Assembly: GCA_018105865.1 (NCBI GenBank)
Contig: CM030848.1
Location: 5,921,301 to 5,985,300, forward strand
Origin: Metaphire vulgaris
Lineage: Eukaryota; Annelida; Clitellata; Crassiclitellata; Megascolecidae
Direction of reading: 5' to 3'
Length of the DNA stretch: 64,000 nt
Shown: positions 44,647 through 58,400 of the stretch, in pieces
Position numbering within the stretch: the first letter of the stretch is position 1
How the letters are laid out: each line of letters begins with the position of its first letter
Notes under the pieces: generated by a model
Seen by the model: only the letters and a program-made list of their open reading frames with translations
What the model was told of the DNA's origin: nothing
The model's database searches: none
Position numbers and translations under genes: made by a program

Positions 44647-47600
44647 GGATAGAGTCCCGGCAGCTGGGACTCTATCCATCCGTAGCATTGGATGGATAGA
44701 GTCCCAACAGTGTGCTGAATAGTTCGTTTTTTGTCACGTGGAGCACGTCATTAGGTGCCATTTTAATAATTTTAGATGTTAGTAATACTCTGGAGTAAGG
44801 TTGTTAAGATCACTAGTTTTGAAGGACCAGTTAACCATTCAAAATAAGACTGGCTAACCGGTTAACTGCTCGTTAGCGGCAGTCTGGTATCGTGCCAACA
44901 TCAAAGCGCTTTGATGCCGCCGGCGCCTATCCCGGCGTCCTGCGCGGCTACAACGAAGCATTTTGATGTTTTCAAATTCAAATTACGGTTAACCGGTCAA
45001 AGTTAAAAGGAACGGTCCTTGCTCTTAGGACCGGTTAACCGTGAACAACCTTACTCTGGAAAAGATGTGTATGCCAGCTTCATATGGCGGTCTTGAAAGA
45101 AAACACCTTTGAGCTCATTGGTACGATTCAAAACTTCAACATTAGCATCTAAGAAGCAAATCATTTATTATTTCTTTTACAAGTGGAAACAATAAACTGT
45201 TAAGAATTCATGCTTTGAAAACCCATTTGCATAAGTCACAATGTTAGTGAAATGATATGATCATTTTGGCCCGTACTTCAGTAGGTTTCAGATCACTGTC
45301 TCGACACGCCCGGGGCTGTCTATGCAGCGGCGAGCCTCTTGGCCACCGTGCACCTGCCAGCATCCATATAAAAACACCGTCAGCGGCCAAATTGTGGGCC
45401 TTTGGAGATCTGTGGGTCTTTGGGTTTTGGTCTCCTGAAGTTTAAGGCAGGTGGCTGTAGATTGAGAGCAGAGAATCCGAGGGAATCTAGATTAAGGCTT
45501 GCATATTCCAGTTCAGATCAGTCATCATGCATTTGATTAAATATAGAGATTAGTGTTGATCTCGTTAACGATAATGGTAACGAAAATAATCATTAACGGA
45601 AACTAAAGATTTTCGTTAACCCTTTAACAGGGGAATAAAATTTTACAAACCCTCCCCAGTCTGGGTAATTAATTTTGGGTAAAGGCGTTTATATGAAAAT
45701 GTAAACATATAAATTTTAAATTTACTATATTTCAGGCTATATAGAAGCTAGAAAAATGAGGTTTGCGCCGTTGTTTAGAATTTTTATTGTTCTTTCTAAC
45801 GATCCGTGCCAAAAAGAAAATTTTGGGGTGGGGTCCACCCTACAGCCTAAAATAGGGCCCCTCCCCAAGGTTTTTAAAAATTTTGTTCAAAGCTCAATAG
45901 CAAAAACGTTTTCATGGCGACCCCCTAATGTGAGCGGCAAAGTTCTAGGCGGATATAATTGGAACAGAATAGTTCAAAAATTTTGAAGATCGGACCAAAT
46001 TTGGGGTAGTTATCGCTTTTCAAACACCAGAACTCATTGCTCGGAGAAATGAACATTTTGCAAAAATTTTTCAATCTGAAAAAGCGAACATCTCAGTATA
46101 TTTCAGGCTATATAGAAGCTAAAAAGATGAGGTTTGCACCGCTGTTTAGCATTTTTATTGTTCTTTCTAACCATCCGTGCCCAAAAAAAATTTTTGGGGT
46201 AGGGTCCACTCTACAGCCTAAAATCAGACCCCCTAAAAAATTTTTTTTCAAGGCTCAATAGCAAAAACTTTTCAGCGGTGACCCCCTAGTGTGAGCGACA
46301 AAGTTATATAAAAGTGTAATAGGAACAGAATAGTTCAAAAATTTTGAAGATCGGACCAAATTTGGGGTAGTTATCGCTTTTCAAACCCTATAAATGTCTC
46401 TTTTCAAAGCCAATAATCCGACTCTAGGTCGAATAAGGCCTGTTTTCCTGGCAACACTAGCTAAAATCGAGCTACCATCTATCGAATGGATAGATACTAA
46501 AGAGATATATAGCATTGGACGTGTCTCAGACGTTGTGCCCAAATAACGAAACGCTGCGAAAGTACACGACGTCTGAGCGACGTTGCGCCCAAATAGTGAA
46601 CGGCAGTGGACGACGTCGGAGCGACGTTGCGCCCACTTGAGAGGTTAATGATAACTGTAACTATAACTAAAACACCATTAAATAACTGTAACTAATAATA
46701 ACTGAAATGCCTGGTCCAATAGCTAACGAACAATGACAACTAAAACCTGTCTAACTAATAATAACTGAAATCTAATAACGATAACTAACGAATTAAACAT
46801 GAATGCCAGCGTAGCAATTCACGCTTCGTTGCATCTCTCTCAACAGAATCGCATTGCCAACATAGGCGGAAGCCTTGCGTACGTTAAGTAATCAGGCTGC
46901 TGCAAACCCAACCTTCTCGTTGTCTTCGATATCTCCTGCCCTTGGCTTGGTGCCCTAGTTGGCTAGTTCAGTTTAGTGTATGGCTGCAGTGAAGGCTGCA
47001 ACAGTCATCATTTAATGCAGAATGCATAGAGCGAATTAGGCAGTGACCACCAGCCAGCTGCATTGACTGACTGGTCGTCTGGTCCCAGTCTCTGTGGCAA
47101 ACGGTACATGTGGCCAGTGTGCACTGTGCAACAGTCGAAATTCCAAATGCTTTAGGCGTACAGATCGTGAATTAGTTATTTTCTGTGATCCATGGCAAAA
47201 GTCTCTAAAGAAATAAGCGGCATTTGCTATAGAACTACTGTGCCTTTCTTTGAAATCAAGTGTACTGTACATTTTGTTTTATCATTAACTATAACTAACT
47301 ATAACTAAAACTTGACTAACTGTAACTACAGTGTTCTCAAGTTATATTTACCTAACAATAACTGTAACTGTAACTAAAACTATATACAATAACTATAACT
47401 AATAGTAACTAAAACTAGGTTGGCATTAACTAATTATAACTGCAACTGAAACCAAACGAATAACTAAAACAACACTAATAGAGATTTCCATTAGGGTTTA
47501 TACCCGTTTATATTATCTTAGAATATATGCATTTTATATAATCAACGTCAGTCATGGCGTTCAGTTATTGCCATTTGGTGTACTTCGAAATAGGACTCTG

Positions 47601-47880
47601 ATCACACCAGACGAAGTCTTGCTCACATGGGGATTGAGTTTATCCGCATCCTGGGTCCACCCTTACCTTGACAAATATTTTGGAGGTGGGGGATTAGTCT
47701 CCCTTTAGTCGTTTCATTAGTTCAAAACAAATCAATGTATCATTATCACTAATTAATAGCCCCTGCTGGTCTATAATCGTCAATAAAAATGGTGCCTAAT
47801 GACGTGCTCCACGTGACAAAAAACGGACCAGTTATCGCATGGACGGGACTCTATCGCTATGGATAGAGTCCCAAGTGCCG
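44647..47880. mobile_element. Putative DNA element with long inverted ends
   Basis: 44722-44764 (core TTTTTTGTCACGTGGAGCAC) is repeated inverted at 47786-47828, and both ends also carry GGATAGAGTCCC words on their outer side. No transposase frame found inside. Confidence 0.6.
45728..46386. repeat. Tandem duplication, unit about 369 bp
   Basis: 45728-46017 and 46097-46386 are close copies (for example tatatttcaggctatataga and aattttgaagatcggaccaa in both). Confidence 0.92.
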
Positions 47881-48489
47881 TGACTCTATCTTCAACGAAT
47901 AAAGAATTTAAAACTCATTACTTCGACCAGTGCTTCAGTTTTCAATTAAACTGTCGGCCCCAGACCAAAATTGTCTACTAAGTAGTGCGAGTATCGGACG
48001 GCTCAAGCCCAAACTAGTGCTCCTAGAATGAGACAGCGCCCTTGGCCAAGGAATGGGAGCCGATCCTCCGACCCGCCGGGGAAAAATCTAACGTCTCTTT
48101 CAACTGACAATACTAACCGCTGAAGCGTGCCGCCACTTACCACACACGAGTGCAGAAAGTCTACTCGACGCCCCAATCGCGTATTTTAGAATAGAAATCT
48201 AAGCAGAAATTCTAGAACTTTAATTTCGGATCTAAAGAGTCTCTTCGCTTCTGCATAGTAAGAGAAATCGGAGATTAAAGAAAAATTTTTACAGTTAACA
48301 CCGGCGCTTTGTCTTCATCTCAGTCGGCGCCGACGCTGATGACTTTCTAATACTACAAGCACTATTGACCACAAGTCAACGTCTAAGAAACCGGTAGAAA
48401 TGTAGAAATGAACATCGATACTTCATCGAGCGGATTTTTAAGTTTTTTATAATAAAAAGAAAAATTAATGTTGTGGCGTAGCATTTGTA

Positions 48490-48538
48490 GCAAGTTAGTT
48501 GCCGTATGGGGCAGTGGCCCATACGGCAACTAACTTGC
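48490..48538. repeat. Perfect hairpin, 21-bp arms, 7-nt loop
   Basis: The arm gcaagttagttgccgtatgg plus one g is followed by gcagtgg and its exact reverse complement. Confidence 0.97.
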
Positions 48539-48607
48539 ATGGCGATATACACTATTACGCGGAAGACTCAAGCTTACTGGAACAATTAACATTCTTTCTC
48601 CTCATTG

Positions 48608-48799
48608 CATGGGCGTCCGGAGGGGGTGCAAGAAGGTGCAATAACATACCTCTGGAAAAATTGTGGAGTTATGGAAAAAGTAAAATTACTCGGTTCTTTC
48701 GTCACAAAACTTTGTTTTGCACCCCTAAAAATGTTTCACTTCTTTCGTCACAAGACCCTGTTTTGCACTCCTCTGGAAAAAATTTTGCGGACGCCCATG
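48608..48799. mobile_element. hAT-type MITE (192 bp)
   Basis: Ends CATGGGCGTCCGG and GCGGACGCCCATG. Flanks cctcattg and cctcactg agree at 7 of 8. Confidence 0.82.
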
Positions 48800-48959
48800 C
48801 CTCACTGGTCTGGTTCTAAAATAGGCCTACCACTGCGAGTGACACGCATAAGCTGTCTTTCCACAAACTGAATGAGCATTTAACCACAAAGAACGAATCA
48901 CTTATAGACCTAAATTTAAACTTATTGAAAGTTTCAGATTATTTTTTAAACAGAGATAG

Positions 48960-49212
48960 GCTAGCGGAACGGGTTCAAGTCCCTATTTGCCCATAGTCTA
49001 GACCAGAGCTAAGTAATTGTATGGAGCCGTTAGAAGTTCACAACAAAGCGTGAATCTTTATTAGCAAGTACGTGTATGATATGAAAGCAATGGAACAAAA
49101 ATTCAAAAAAATTTGTGCTCCATTTTTTTCTTTGTGCGTTTGCCTTGCGTCCTCTGTTCGCGCGCACAACTTAGAGGGAACATTTCTCCTAAGCCACATT
49201 AAATCACGCTAA
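48960..49212 (+). mobile_element. SINE fragment, second family copy 2
   Basis: GGGTTCAAGTCCC B-box and tail ctaagccacattaaatcacg, as at 10985-11105. Confidence 0.55.
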
Positions 49213-49387
49213 TCCATAAATATCACTAAATAAAAGATGTTCAGTTAAATTAATGGTCTTAAAAGAAATTTTATGTAGCGCATTTATGTAATGCTGCGTA
49301 ACTTGCTTTAGTTTCGTAAGTTGCGTTGCTTGATTTCCGTTTCCGGCTGTTAGGATTTTTGTCGGTATTTTGTTGTAATTAGGAAAG

Positions 49388-49429
49388 ATGAGTGTTCCAG
49401 TTTTTATCGACTTAGAGTCCAACGATCAG
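49388..49429 (+). CDS. EIF3M: EIF3M exon 1
   Basis: 14 codons from ATG ([14 protein letters not shown]) to the donor CAG|gttaaa. Confidence 0.93.
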
Positions 49430-52400
49430 GTTAAAACTGCTACATTTATTTTGTTTTTTGATTATTTCATCTGATTTTTTGATCGGCCCTTTCTGCTCGT
49501 ACTCAGCCGTGCTTCGATAGACGCTGGACAATGCTCGACGACACGTGTTTGGAGTCTTGTCTTATTTAAGTGCATACAGTAAACATATCGGTTAAATATT
49601 TATTTAATTTTCTCTTGCAAATTGAAATATGGAAAGCCCAAGTCAATCGATATAACTTTGATATAAAATCTAACATTCATACAGCATTAGGCATGCAGTG
49701 TGATGCTATACCTTGTGAAGTTGACCATATGTTGATTTTGCAGCATAATGTGTAGCATGATAGTAATCCCAATCTGGTTTCTAGACTGGTAACAGAGGCG
49801 TGCTCCTAATTACTTATAGTCCATCCGTACCTGTCAGTAATGCGTAACAAATTGCGTAGACATTCGGAAGGTAAAAGTCTGGTAATCGTGAGCGGTCGTG
49901 ACTCCAGTCATTTCAGGAAGTATCAGCGCTCTGACTGAATTACCAGTGTATCAGTCCGCCCATCGTAGCATGTATACTAGCATAGAGACAAGGTTTTATA
50001 GTGCTATACTTAGGTGATCTTTTTAGGAGACCGCCTCACATTTTGAACATGAGGATGAAATTCACAAGTAATATTGATGCTAGTATATAGCCAAACTATC
50101 GGAGTCATCACCACACATCAGGATAAATTAAATATATAGTGAACAGCCTTTTATAGCGCCCAACTGCTGGAGTCATCACCATACAGTAGCTGAAAACTCA
50201 CATGTAACTGAGACAATTGGCAAAATTATAGCCACTATTGTATATTGCCCTATTCAAGGAGTCATCATCATACAGTAGCATAATTATTGGAAATAATTTT
50301 TGCCAATTTTTTAGCTACTGTGTGGTTATGACTCTAGCTGTTTGCACCTGTTCAAAATTGGCAAAAATTACTTCTAATAATTATGCTACTGCATAGTGAT
50401 GACTCCTTGAATTTTGCCAAGAAAAACTTACAAAACACAATGATGTCAAAATGGTACATAGCATTGTGGAAGAAAAGTTCTGAAATGTTAAAGAAATGAC
50501 TTGTATACCAGGAGCAAAGCTACTCAATCCAGAATGTAGTCCGTAAATATGGAAATAGCTCCATAAGGATGGAAATAGGTCCATAGAGACATCTACCGAA
50601 CGACTGTAACATCCAGTAGTCAAGAGATTTTACATAGCATTGTATAGTTGTGAAACTATACTAAAAAGCACAAAGTTGAAATTTGTGGGCGATTCTGTAG
50701 GGGCAAGTTTCTAGTATAAAAAAGAAAGCGTCAAAATATACTTAAGCATGATTAAAATAATTTAGAACATTAAAGTGTACTTGTAAGTAAGTGGAAATAA
50801 TTTAGAATGCTAAATAGACTTTTACCCAGGAGACATAATAAGAATACAATAGACTAACAAGTGCAGCATTTGGAAGACTTCAGAATATATGGAAAGACAA
50901 ACAAATATTATTGAAAAAACTAAAACTATATAATACACTAATCAAACCAATACTATTATATGGATCAGAATGCTGTACCATAAAGAAGACAGATGAAAGA
51001 AGATTAATGACTGCAGAAATGAACTGGTTAAGAGGAATAGCAGGAGTAAGCAGAAGACAAAGAATAAGAAACAAAATGATCAGAGAAAAGACAGCAAAAA
51101 AGAAACAATACTTGAATCAATACAGAAATGAAGACTGAAATGGTTTGGTCACATTGAAAGAATGAAGGAAGAAAGAATACCAAAGAAAGCACTATATAAC
51201 TATGTTGAAGGGGAAATGAGAAAAGGAAAACCAAGAAAAACATGGATAGCAAATTTGAAAGATGACACAGCAGAAATGCAAATGAACTTAATCCAAATGA
51301 TCAAGGCAGCAAGAGATAGACAGAAGTGGAGGGAACACATTCTTGCCAATCATCCAACCCAAGATGGAACAACGGAAGGAAGGAAAGAAAGAAGAAGAAT
51401 TGTTGGCTTGCACATATAGTTGTTGCTTATTTATATATCATGGACTCTTAAGAAGCATTTCTGCTTGAATTAGAAATATATTCCTTCAAGAAACCAACCA
51501 GGAAATAGTGGGGAACTTGTTGGGGAACTTGGGTATAGAAACTCATATGCTAACTGACTGAAGTTGCAGAAGCATGACTACATGTAGTCATGGTCTGCTA
51601 TTGGCCATTTTATTTACCTATTAATGTTTGAATTACTCTGCAATGGCATGATTCTGTTATAAATGCTAATTTACAATTGTAGGTTTTAATATTGAATATT
51701 TCATTGAATATTTTAATATTGAACTAATCTCTTATGTGATTCACAGATTGCCGAATTACGGGCATATCTGAAGTCTAAAGGAGCAACTCTGTCAGAAGAA
51801 AATACAGATAGGACTTTGGAAGAAAATCTTGAGGAAGTCATTACTGCCTCTGAAGTATTATGGAGCAAGGATGGAATTAAAGAAGATGGTCAGATCATGC
51901 TATTGTTTTCATCAAATGCTGCTTCTTCTTATTAAAGAATTATTTTATTACTTTTTGCATTTCACAGTAGTAGCATAAAATTTATTCTGTGCTTGGCTTA
52001 CAGGAAATTAGCTTTGATGCTCTGTCAGTATATTGATTCTGGAAACTGTTATATAGATGTTTGTGTTTGCATTTATTTAACCTCTTTGCCATCCAGCCCG
52101 AACCCAGTTCCGACTGTGTTATGCATCGTTATCTGCTTTGCCTGAACCCTGCTCAGGCTCAAGTTTGAAAGCTGACCACTAAATGGCAAATATGATACAG
52201 GCTCAAGCAATGACATATGTGTGTGTGTGTGTGTTTAGTTATCATTTATTTGCCAACCTGTTACATCTTTATTATAATTTATTTTTAATTTCTTTGTGCA
52301 TTTTTTATCTTATCCAACCAAACGGTTCGGTTCAGGGCTACCAAATAAATAGCTGCCAGGATTAATGGGCAGTAAAGGGGTTATTGCCTTGAACGACATG

Positions 52401-55400
52401 TATGTTCTTTGGATTATGTTTCTTTTAGTAAAGCTTATACTCTAATATAGAACGGTGCTCCCATTTTTGTACAAAAATAAGTTTTCCAAGCAACAATTCA
52501 AACTTTGAAACTTCATAAATAGCCAGACTGTTCCCAACCAAGGAACAAAAGTATCAGGAATCTCTCAAATTTGAGGCTATCCCTGCCTTTAAAAAAATGT
52601 AGTTTTATTTGAGCCCAGATTCTGTAATAATAAATGATTGCCTGTATGGCCCTGTAGCTGATTTATCAAACAGCTATCTGGACTACGTGTAACAAATATA
52701 TTTGAAATGACAGGGCAGCCTTGATTTTATTTTGTTTCCACAGTTGGTGTCGGTGAAAAACAGCGGGATTAAGGGATAAAAAACCACTGATTGTCATTTA
52801 AGCTTCTGTCTAATGGAGTAATGGGTGGTTAGTATGTATATTAATGCATTATTTTTAGATTTGGAATCTGTATTCAACAGCATCATTACATTGGTGATGG
52901 TGATGCCGTTTGAAAAAAGTGATTTGCTTACGCAGGAATTGTGCAAACAACTTTGCAAGTCACAGACTCAGGATAAACGAACAATTACTCGTTTGAGGCT
53001 GTAAGTTTTCACGACCAATTTCCATTATAAATTTTGCATCTTGAAATGCATTCTGTTTGATTTTACTCTTGATTATAGACATTAGGTTTAAATTTTGTAT
53101 TTTGCTATAAATTATTTATGCATTAGAACTGATTGCTTTGAATGCTCAATTCAACGTGTTTGGTCGATTGTGATAGAAATTGGATGTTGCAGACCAGCTG
53201 TTGTGTCATTTTTTGCAGCCTCAGTAATTTATTCAATGGTTTGGAAGAAACGTCTCCGCTGAGGTACACTGCCTATTCAACTTTGATCAAGCTTGCCGGT
53301 CGAGTAGAGCTTCTCCATTTAGTAAATCCAAAGCTGGAAGAAATCAAGACCTGGGCCGGTCAATGGAATCTAGCTACGCCTAAGTTGCAGTCACTGTTGA
53401 GGACACTGCACGAGGCATTTCTCGATAGCAAACAGCCGTAAGCATTTTGTAATTACCTTTTATCACATTTCACTTGTTTTCTCTTTATTATCTGAACTCA
53501 ACTCAAGGGATCATTCTGGTCTAAAATATTTTCAGCCTAATGTTTTATAAGGTGGCAATGGTCTATAATGATCACCGCATTTCTTTGACTTACCAAGATT
53601 CTGATGCACCCAATTATGCTGAAGTTGACTTTGTGCCCCAAATCAAGTTTCTGTTTGCAAGCTTTGCACCTGCATTTAGTGCACTATTCACTGGACTGTT
53701 TTGTGGAATCTAAATTTTCATTTTCTCAGACGACTGTTTTATAAGAACCCGACCGATTCTTTGTTCAATTATTATTTGTTTGCTTTACATATTGCTTCGT
53801 TTGCTTCATTTTGTGCTAATATCGAACATCGTAAATCGTAAATGATGGGTTTGCAAAAGTTTAGAAAGTTTCATAGTTAACAATTTTTTTGTGTTTGTCA
53901 CAGTGAGAAGGCTGCAAAGACAATGGTGGAGCTTCTTGGTACATATACAGAGGAAAATGCCTCACAGGCCCGCGAAGATGCTCAGAAGTACGTAGTTCTC
54001 ATTCAGTCATTTAATTGTGTTATGGTGTTTGAAACTGGCAAGACTGTAAATGTTTACATGTGAAGCGGCCAGGGTGCAATTTGTGACCTGGAGCAGTGGG
54101 GGTGGGATATGTCAAGCTTGAGGGGGATGTAGTTGTTGGGGAAGTGTAGCAGTGGGGGATGTAGCAGTAGGGGGGTGCAGTTGGGCAGTGGGGGGAAAAT
54201 CCCCCCTACAAATCGCGCCCTGGTGAAGCCACATATTTATCACAGTTGTTCTTACATAGGTGGAGGACGAAAAGTTCAAAAGACAGAATTACAGTTTGAA
54301 TCATTAACAATTTTAGATGTTCTGTTGTTAGCAGTTCAATGTTTTCAAAATTCATTTCAGATGCATCATTTCCAGCCTGGCAGATCCTAATGTCTTGTTA
54401 CTCGACCATCTGCTAACGCTGAAACCAATAAAGTTTCTTGAGGGAGAACCGATTCACAATGTTAGTGCAAGAATTCTTTTCACTAACTGATGTTGATCAG
54501 AGAAATAAAATTTTTATTTTATCATTATTGTAGTAAAATTTATTTGCTTTAACCTTCACTGATAAGGGGTGGTTGCCACTCTTTTGGGTTTTTTCAAATT
54601 TTTCAGAGACCTGATATTTTCAAGCACTTTTAGGTACCTTTAGGGAGTTTATTTGCATTCATTTTGACAGCTTGTAATCTATCTGTTGCTGGATGAATAC
54701 TATTCTATGCGAATTTTACTGAAGGTACTCAAGAAGTGGATACCACCCCCTGAATTTTCTTTTATAAAGCTGTTTCTGTAATTACAATCATTGTTTTTAG
54801 ATGTCACTCTAACTCTAGGATAGTAGAGCATCCAACAGGAACAGCTTTGGGCGATTTGCAATTTAAGAACAGTTACAGAGCTAAAAGCCCTCTTTGAACC
54901 AAGAACTTCAAATTTGAGATTCAATGTCTTAATGAAAAATTGTGACAGGCTCACAAGAAGGCTGAATATAATTAAAAATAAGTAAAATCATGACATATTT
55001 GCTGTAAAAGAGTGTGCAGCAAGTATTCATTGCATACGTTTTGTGGGGGAATTGCTTGCCCAATGTTGAGTGTTATATGATTGACAAGACTGTTTCATGA
55101 CAGTTGGCGGTTGACAGTTTGATGGTTAATAAAATAAAAAAAAGTAAATTTTCACCCTAGGCTCAATGCCCATAGGTGCGGTGCTGATCCCCGTTTGTGG
55201 CCATCAGCCCATAGGTGGCTAAGCCATACATCGGCGGACGGTGGCCAGTCTCTTCCGCTGAACCTATGGTTACTTTCGTAATGTGCCATTGCTACTCATT
55301 TGATGTTACTATCGCCCTCTAGCGATTAAGGCTGAGTCGACCTTAGGGGCTCCTACGGGATTGAACCCGTGTCGTCGGCGTGCCTGCCCAGTGATATTAC

Positions 55401-58400
55401 CACTCATCTATCTTCCTGATGGTTAATAACTTGTACTATTTAAGTGAAATCAATAACTTAAAACTGGGTTTGTGAGGCTTTGATTGCAGAATCCAACAGT
55501 TTATAAAAATATTTAATTATCAGAGGCTAGGCCAGGATAGCTGGTAACTACTTCCTTAGCAGAAGACATTACAGTAAAAGCAGTGTAAAGGCTAACTGCT
55601 TAACCCTCATCCGGACATGCAATTTTTCGACGTTTTTGGGTCAATGGGGTGTGAATGCACCCCAACGCGTTTGCCGAGATCAATGAATCATTGTTAGTCA
55701 CAAATCTAATTTTTTACTTTCTGGAACTTAAATAGTTATGCCTTTGGAATTTTTCCACAGAATGTTGTGATACAGAATGAACAATATGTGTCATTAATTA
55801 ATTATTAATTAATTATTCGAGAATGTGAGGCAATATAGGGGTATTAGGCCTACCACTAAAACGAACTAAATTTAACACAAAAATACAAATACAATCTCAA
55901 TATATTTGTGAACTGTCATAAACACAACAGAATTCAGTGGCGCAGCCAGGATTTTCGGAAGGGGGGTTTGGTTTTGATCGTAACCAACTTCTAAATATCT
56001 TGACAAGCAAAGATAAGGTTATCCCCATCTTTCCTTCTCGTACTTTTCCTTTTCAGGTGCTGACAAACAAAAAAGTCGCCACCTTACACCATTACATTCT
56101 ATAGCACTTACAAATTTTGGGTCGGCAGCTAGCCAAGGGGGTTGGCCCCCAAAACCGCGTCCAAAAATTAAAAAATGTATGCAAACACATACAAAATTTT
56201 TCGTCGGCACCCAAACCCCCTTTGACTACGCCACTGACAGAATTTCAATAGTTCTATCAAGTTGTATGCGTCTGAGTCTGAGTATTTTACTGACAGTCTT
56301 CATATACTGTAGTACAGAAACAGCTGAATGTTCTGAGCAAACAAAGCCACAACATCTGCCACAGCGCTTTTGAACTTTTCTGTCCATCACCCTTTGGCCG
56401 AGGTGGCATATGCCCTGAGTCGCACAAGCTGCATAACCCGTGGGTGCCTGTGCAGGAAATGTGTGTATGTGTGTCCTGTGTATCCAAGGAACATACAGTA
56501 GGAGACCAAAGTCAGTCGATAAGAAAATCCAAAAATCGACGACCATTCTGCAAGGCTGTCGTGCATATTGGTGTTTGGTGGTTGTTTTTTCGGGCAGTTC
56601 CGACATATGCCAATCCACTGTAGCTATTGTGCTAATGGAATACTTGTCTACAAGTTATCGCCAGCAATATTTCTGCTACTATTGTGCCGTGGTGCTACCA
56701 ATGACTTGACAAGATCTGCACCGAGATTCTGAGCCTGCAAACTGCCTGACTGTACGAGGTATTGACATCACATGCACGCCAGATTTTATAACATATTTAG
56801 CAGGTTTGCTGTACATGTATTGTCGAAAAGAACATTTTCCTCCAAATGGTACTTGTAAGTTGTTCATAACTGTCATGCCTATATCAGCACCAGGAATATG
56901 AAACTTACGTAGTTGACTGACAAATGATTCCAAAACATTTGACAGTGCGGCAAGTTTATCAGAGGTCTTTCTCTCCGATCTTGTGACCTTATTATCAGAT
57001 CTCAGGAATTTCAATATACTTTTGAACCGTCTAAGTGCCTTTGTGGCAGCAAAGATTGGATGACTACTTTTTGGTGACCAACTCTTCCAAAGGCTCATGG
57101 TTACCATGATATACACTGGCGAGTAGCAGTAAACCAAGAGCAGAGGCTTCACGCTGCTGCTATTGCCGGATTCTTCACTTTCATGATCCCTGATTTCTGA
57201 TGCAAGTTCTAGTTCAGGTATACACTCAGAATCACTACTGTTGACATCATTGCCCCTGTTGACATCATTACCACCATCTGCTTCAAAGACCCTGTTGTTC
57301 TCATTGAAATACTGTAGTTTACCACTTCTTGCAACGAATATCTACTTAGTTTGACAGTCATTCGTGTTTTTTTCTACTACATATGCCAAATAATATGCCA
57401 AATAATTCTGGAGTGATAAAATATTAGCTTTAGAAGATAAGATACAGAGATGTAGCAAGTACACAATGCTTCAAGTACAAGTACAAGTACCTGGCCTCCG
57501 AGTACAAGTACAAGTACCTGGCCTCCGAGTACAAGTACAAGTACCTGGCCTCCGAGTACAAGTACAAGTACAAGTACCTGGCCTCCAAGTACTAGTACAA
57601 CATTTTTGACAATAACATTTTTTTCGCTGACATTTTGTCCCCATGACATTTTCTACATGACATTTTGTCCGTGACATTTTGTCCTCGGACAGTTTGTCCG
57701 GCCACGAATAAAATTTACACTATTAGCATCTAAATATCATCACAGTTGCACTTAAAAATAGAGATGATAGTCTTGCATCGGTCATATTAACCCACCTATG
57801 CGGTCTCGCGATCAAGCCAGCTTGGCTAAATACGCGTTTAATTGGTGCGCCAGAAGCAGGCACACTAAGGTCTCTAATTAATGGCTGCATTATACAGCCT
57901 GTTGAACTCCTTTCTATTAACTACACTGTTCCAAAATACGATGGTATCAGTGGCTTCATCATAAATTTCGTTGAGTTCCAGGTACTTGGCCATCTGTGAA
58001 GATGTGCTTGTCATTAGCCTAAAGGAACAGCATTACTGGTACCATTGAAGTACATGTAGCCAGAGATGTAGCAAGTACACAATGCTTCAAGTACAAGTAC
58101 TAGTACAAGTACCTGGCCTCCGAGTACAAGTACAAGTACTTGCATTCCTAAAACTCCGAGTACAAGTACAAGTACCTGGCCTCCGAGTACAAGTACAAGT
58201 ACAAGTACTAAAAATTTGTACTCGAGTACAAGTACAAGTACCAAGTACTACATCTCTGATAAGATATGCTCAACTGATGTTAGGTTAAAAAGCTACAACT
58301 ATGAATCGGAGCATAAAATTCTGGGGTGTTTTCACACCCCAACAGGAAAAAAAATCCTAGTTCATAATCAGTGGGGCCATAAATGCGAAATTCTGCGGTT

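Larger units (their letters stand above)
44153..49387. other. Intergenic stretch between USP44/49 and EIF3M
   Basis: No gene supported. Holds a 3.2-kb inverted-end structure, a GGTTAACC-rich element (about 44798-45055, flanked by tactctgg on both sides), a 369-bp tandem duplication, runs of AACTGTAACTA-like words (46640-47470), a perfect hairpin, a MITE and a SINE piece. The promoters of USP44/49 and EIF3M must lie at its edges but no core element is clear. Confidence 0.6.

Noticed and set aside
47940..48080. GC-richer patch that looked like a possible rRNA fragment
   Set aside because: No conserved rRNA segment could be recognised.
57377..57677. Val/Leu and Cys/Thr repeat ORFs
   Set aside because: Frames of the CAAGTA array.
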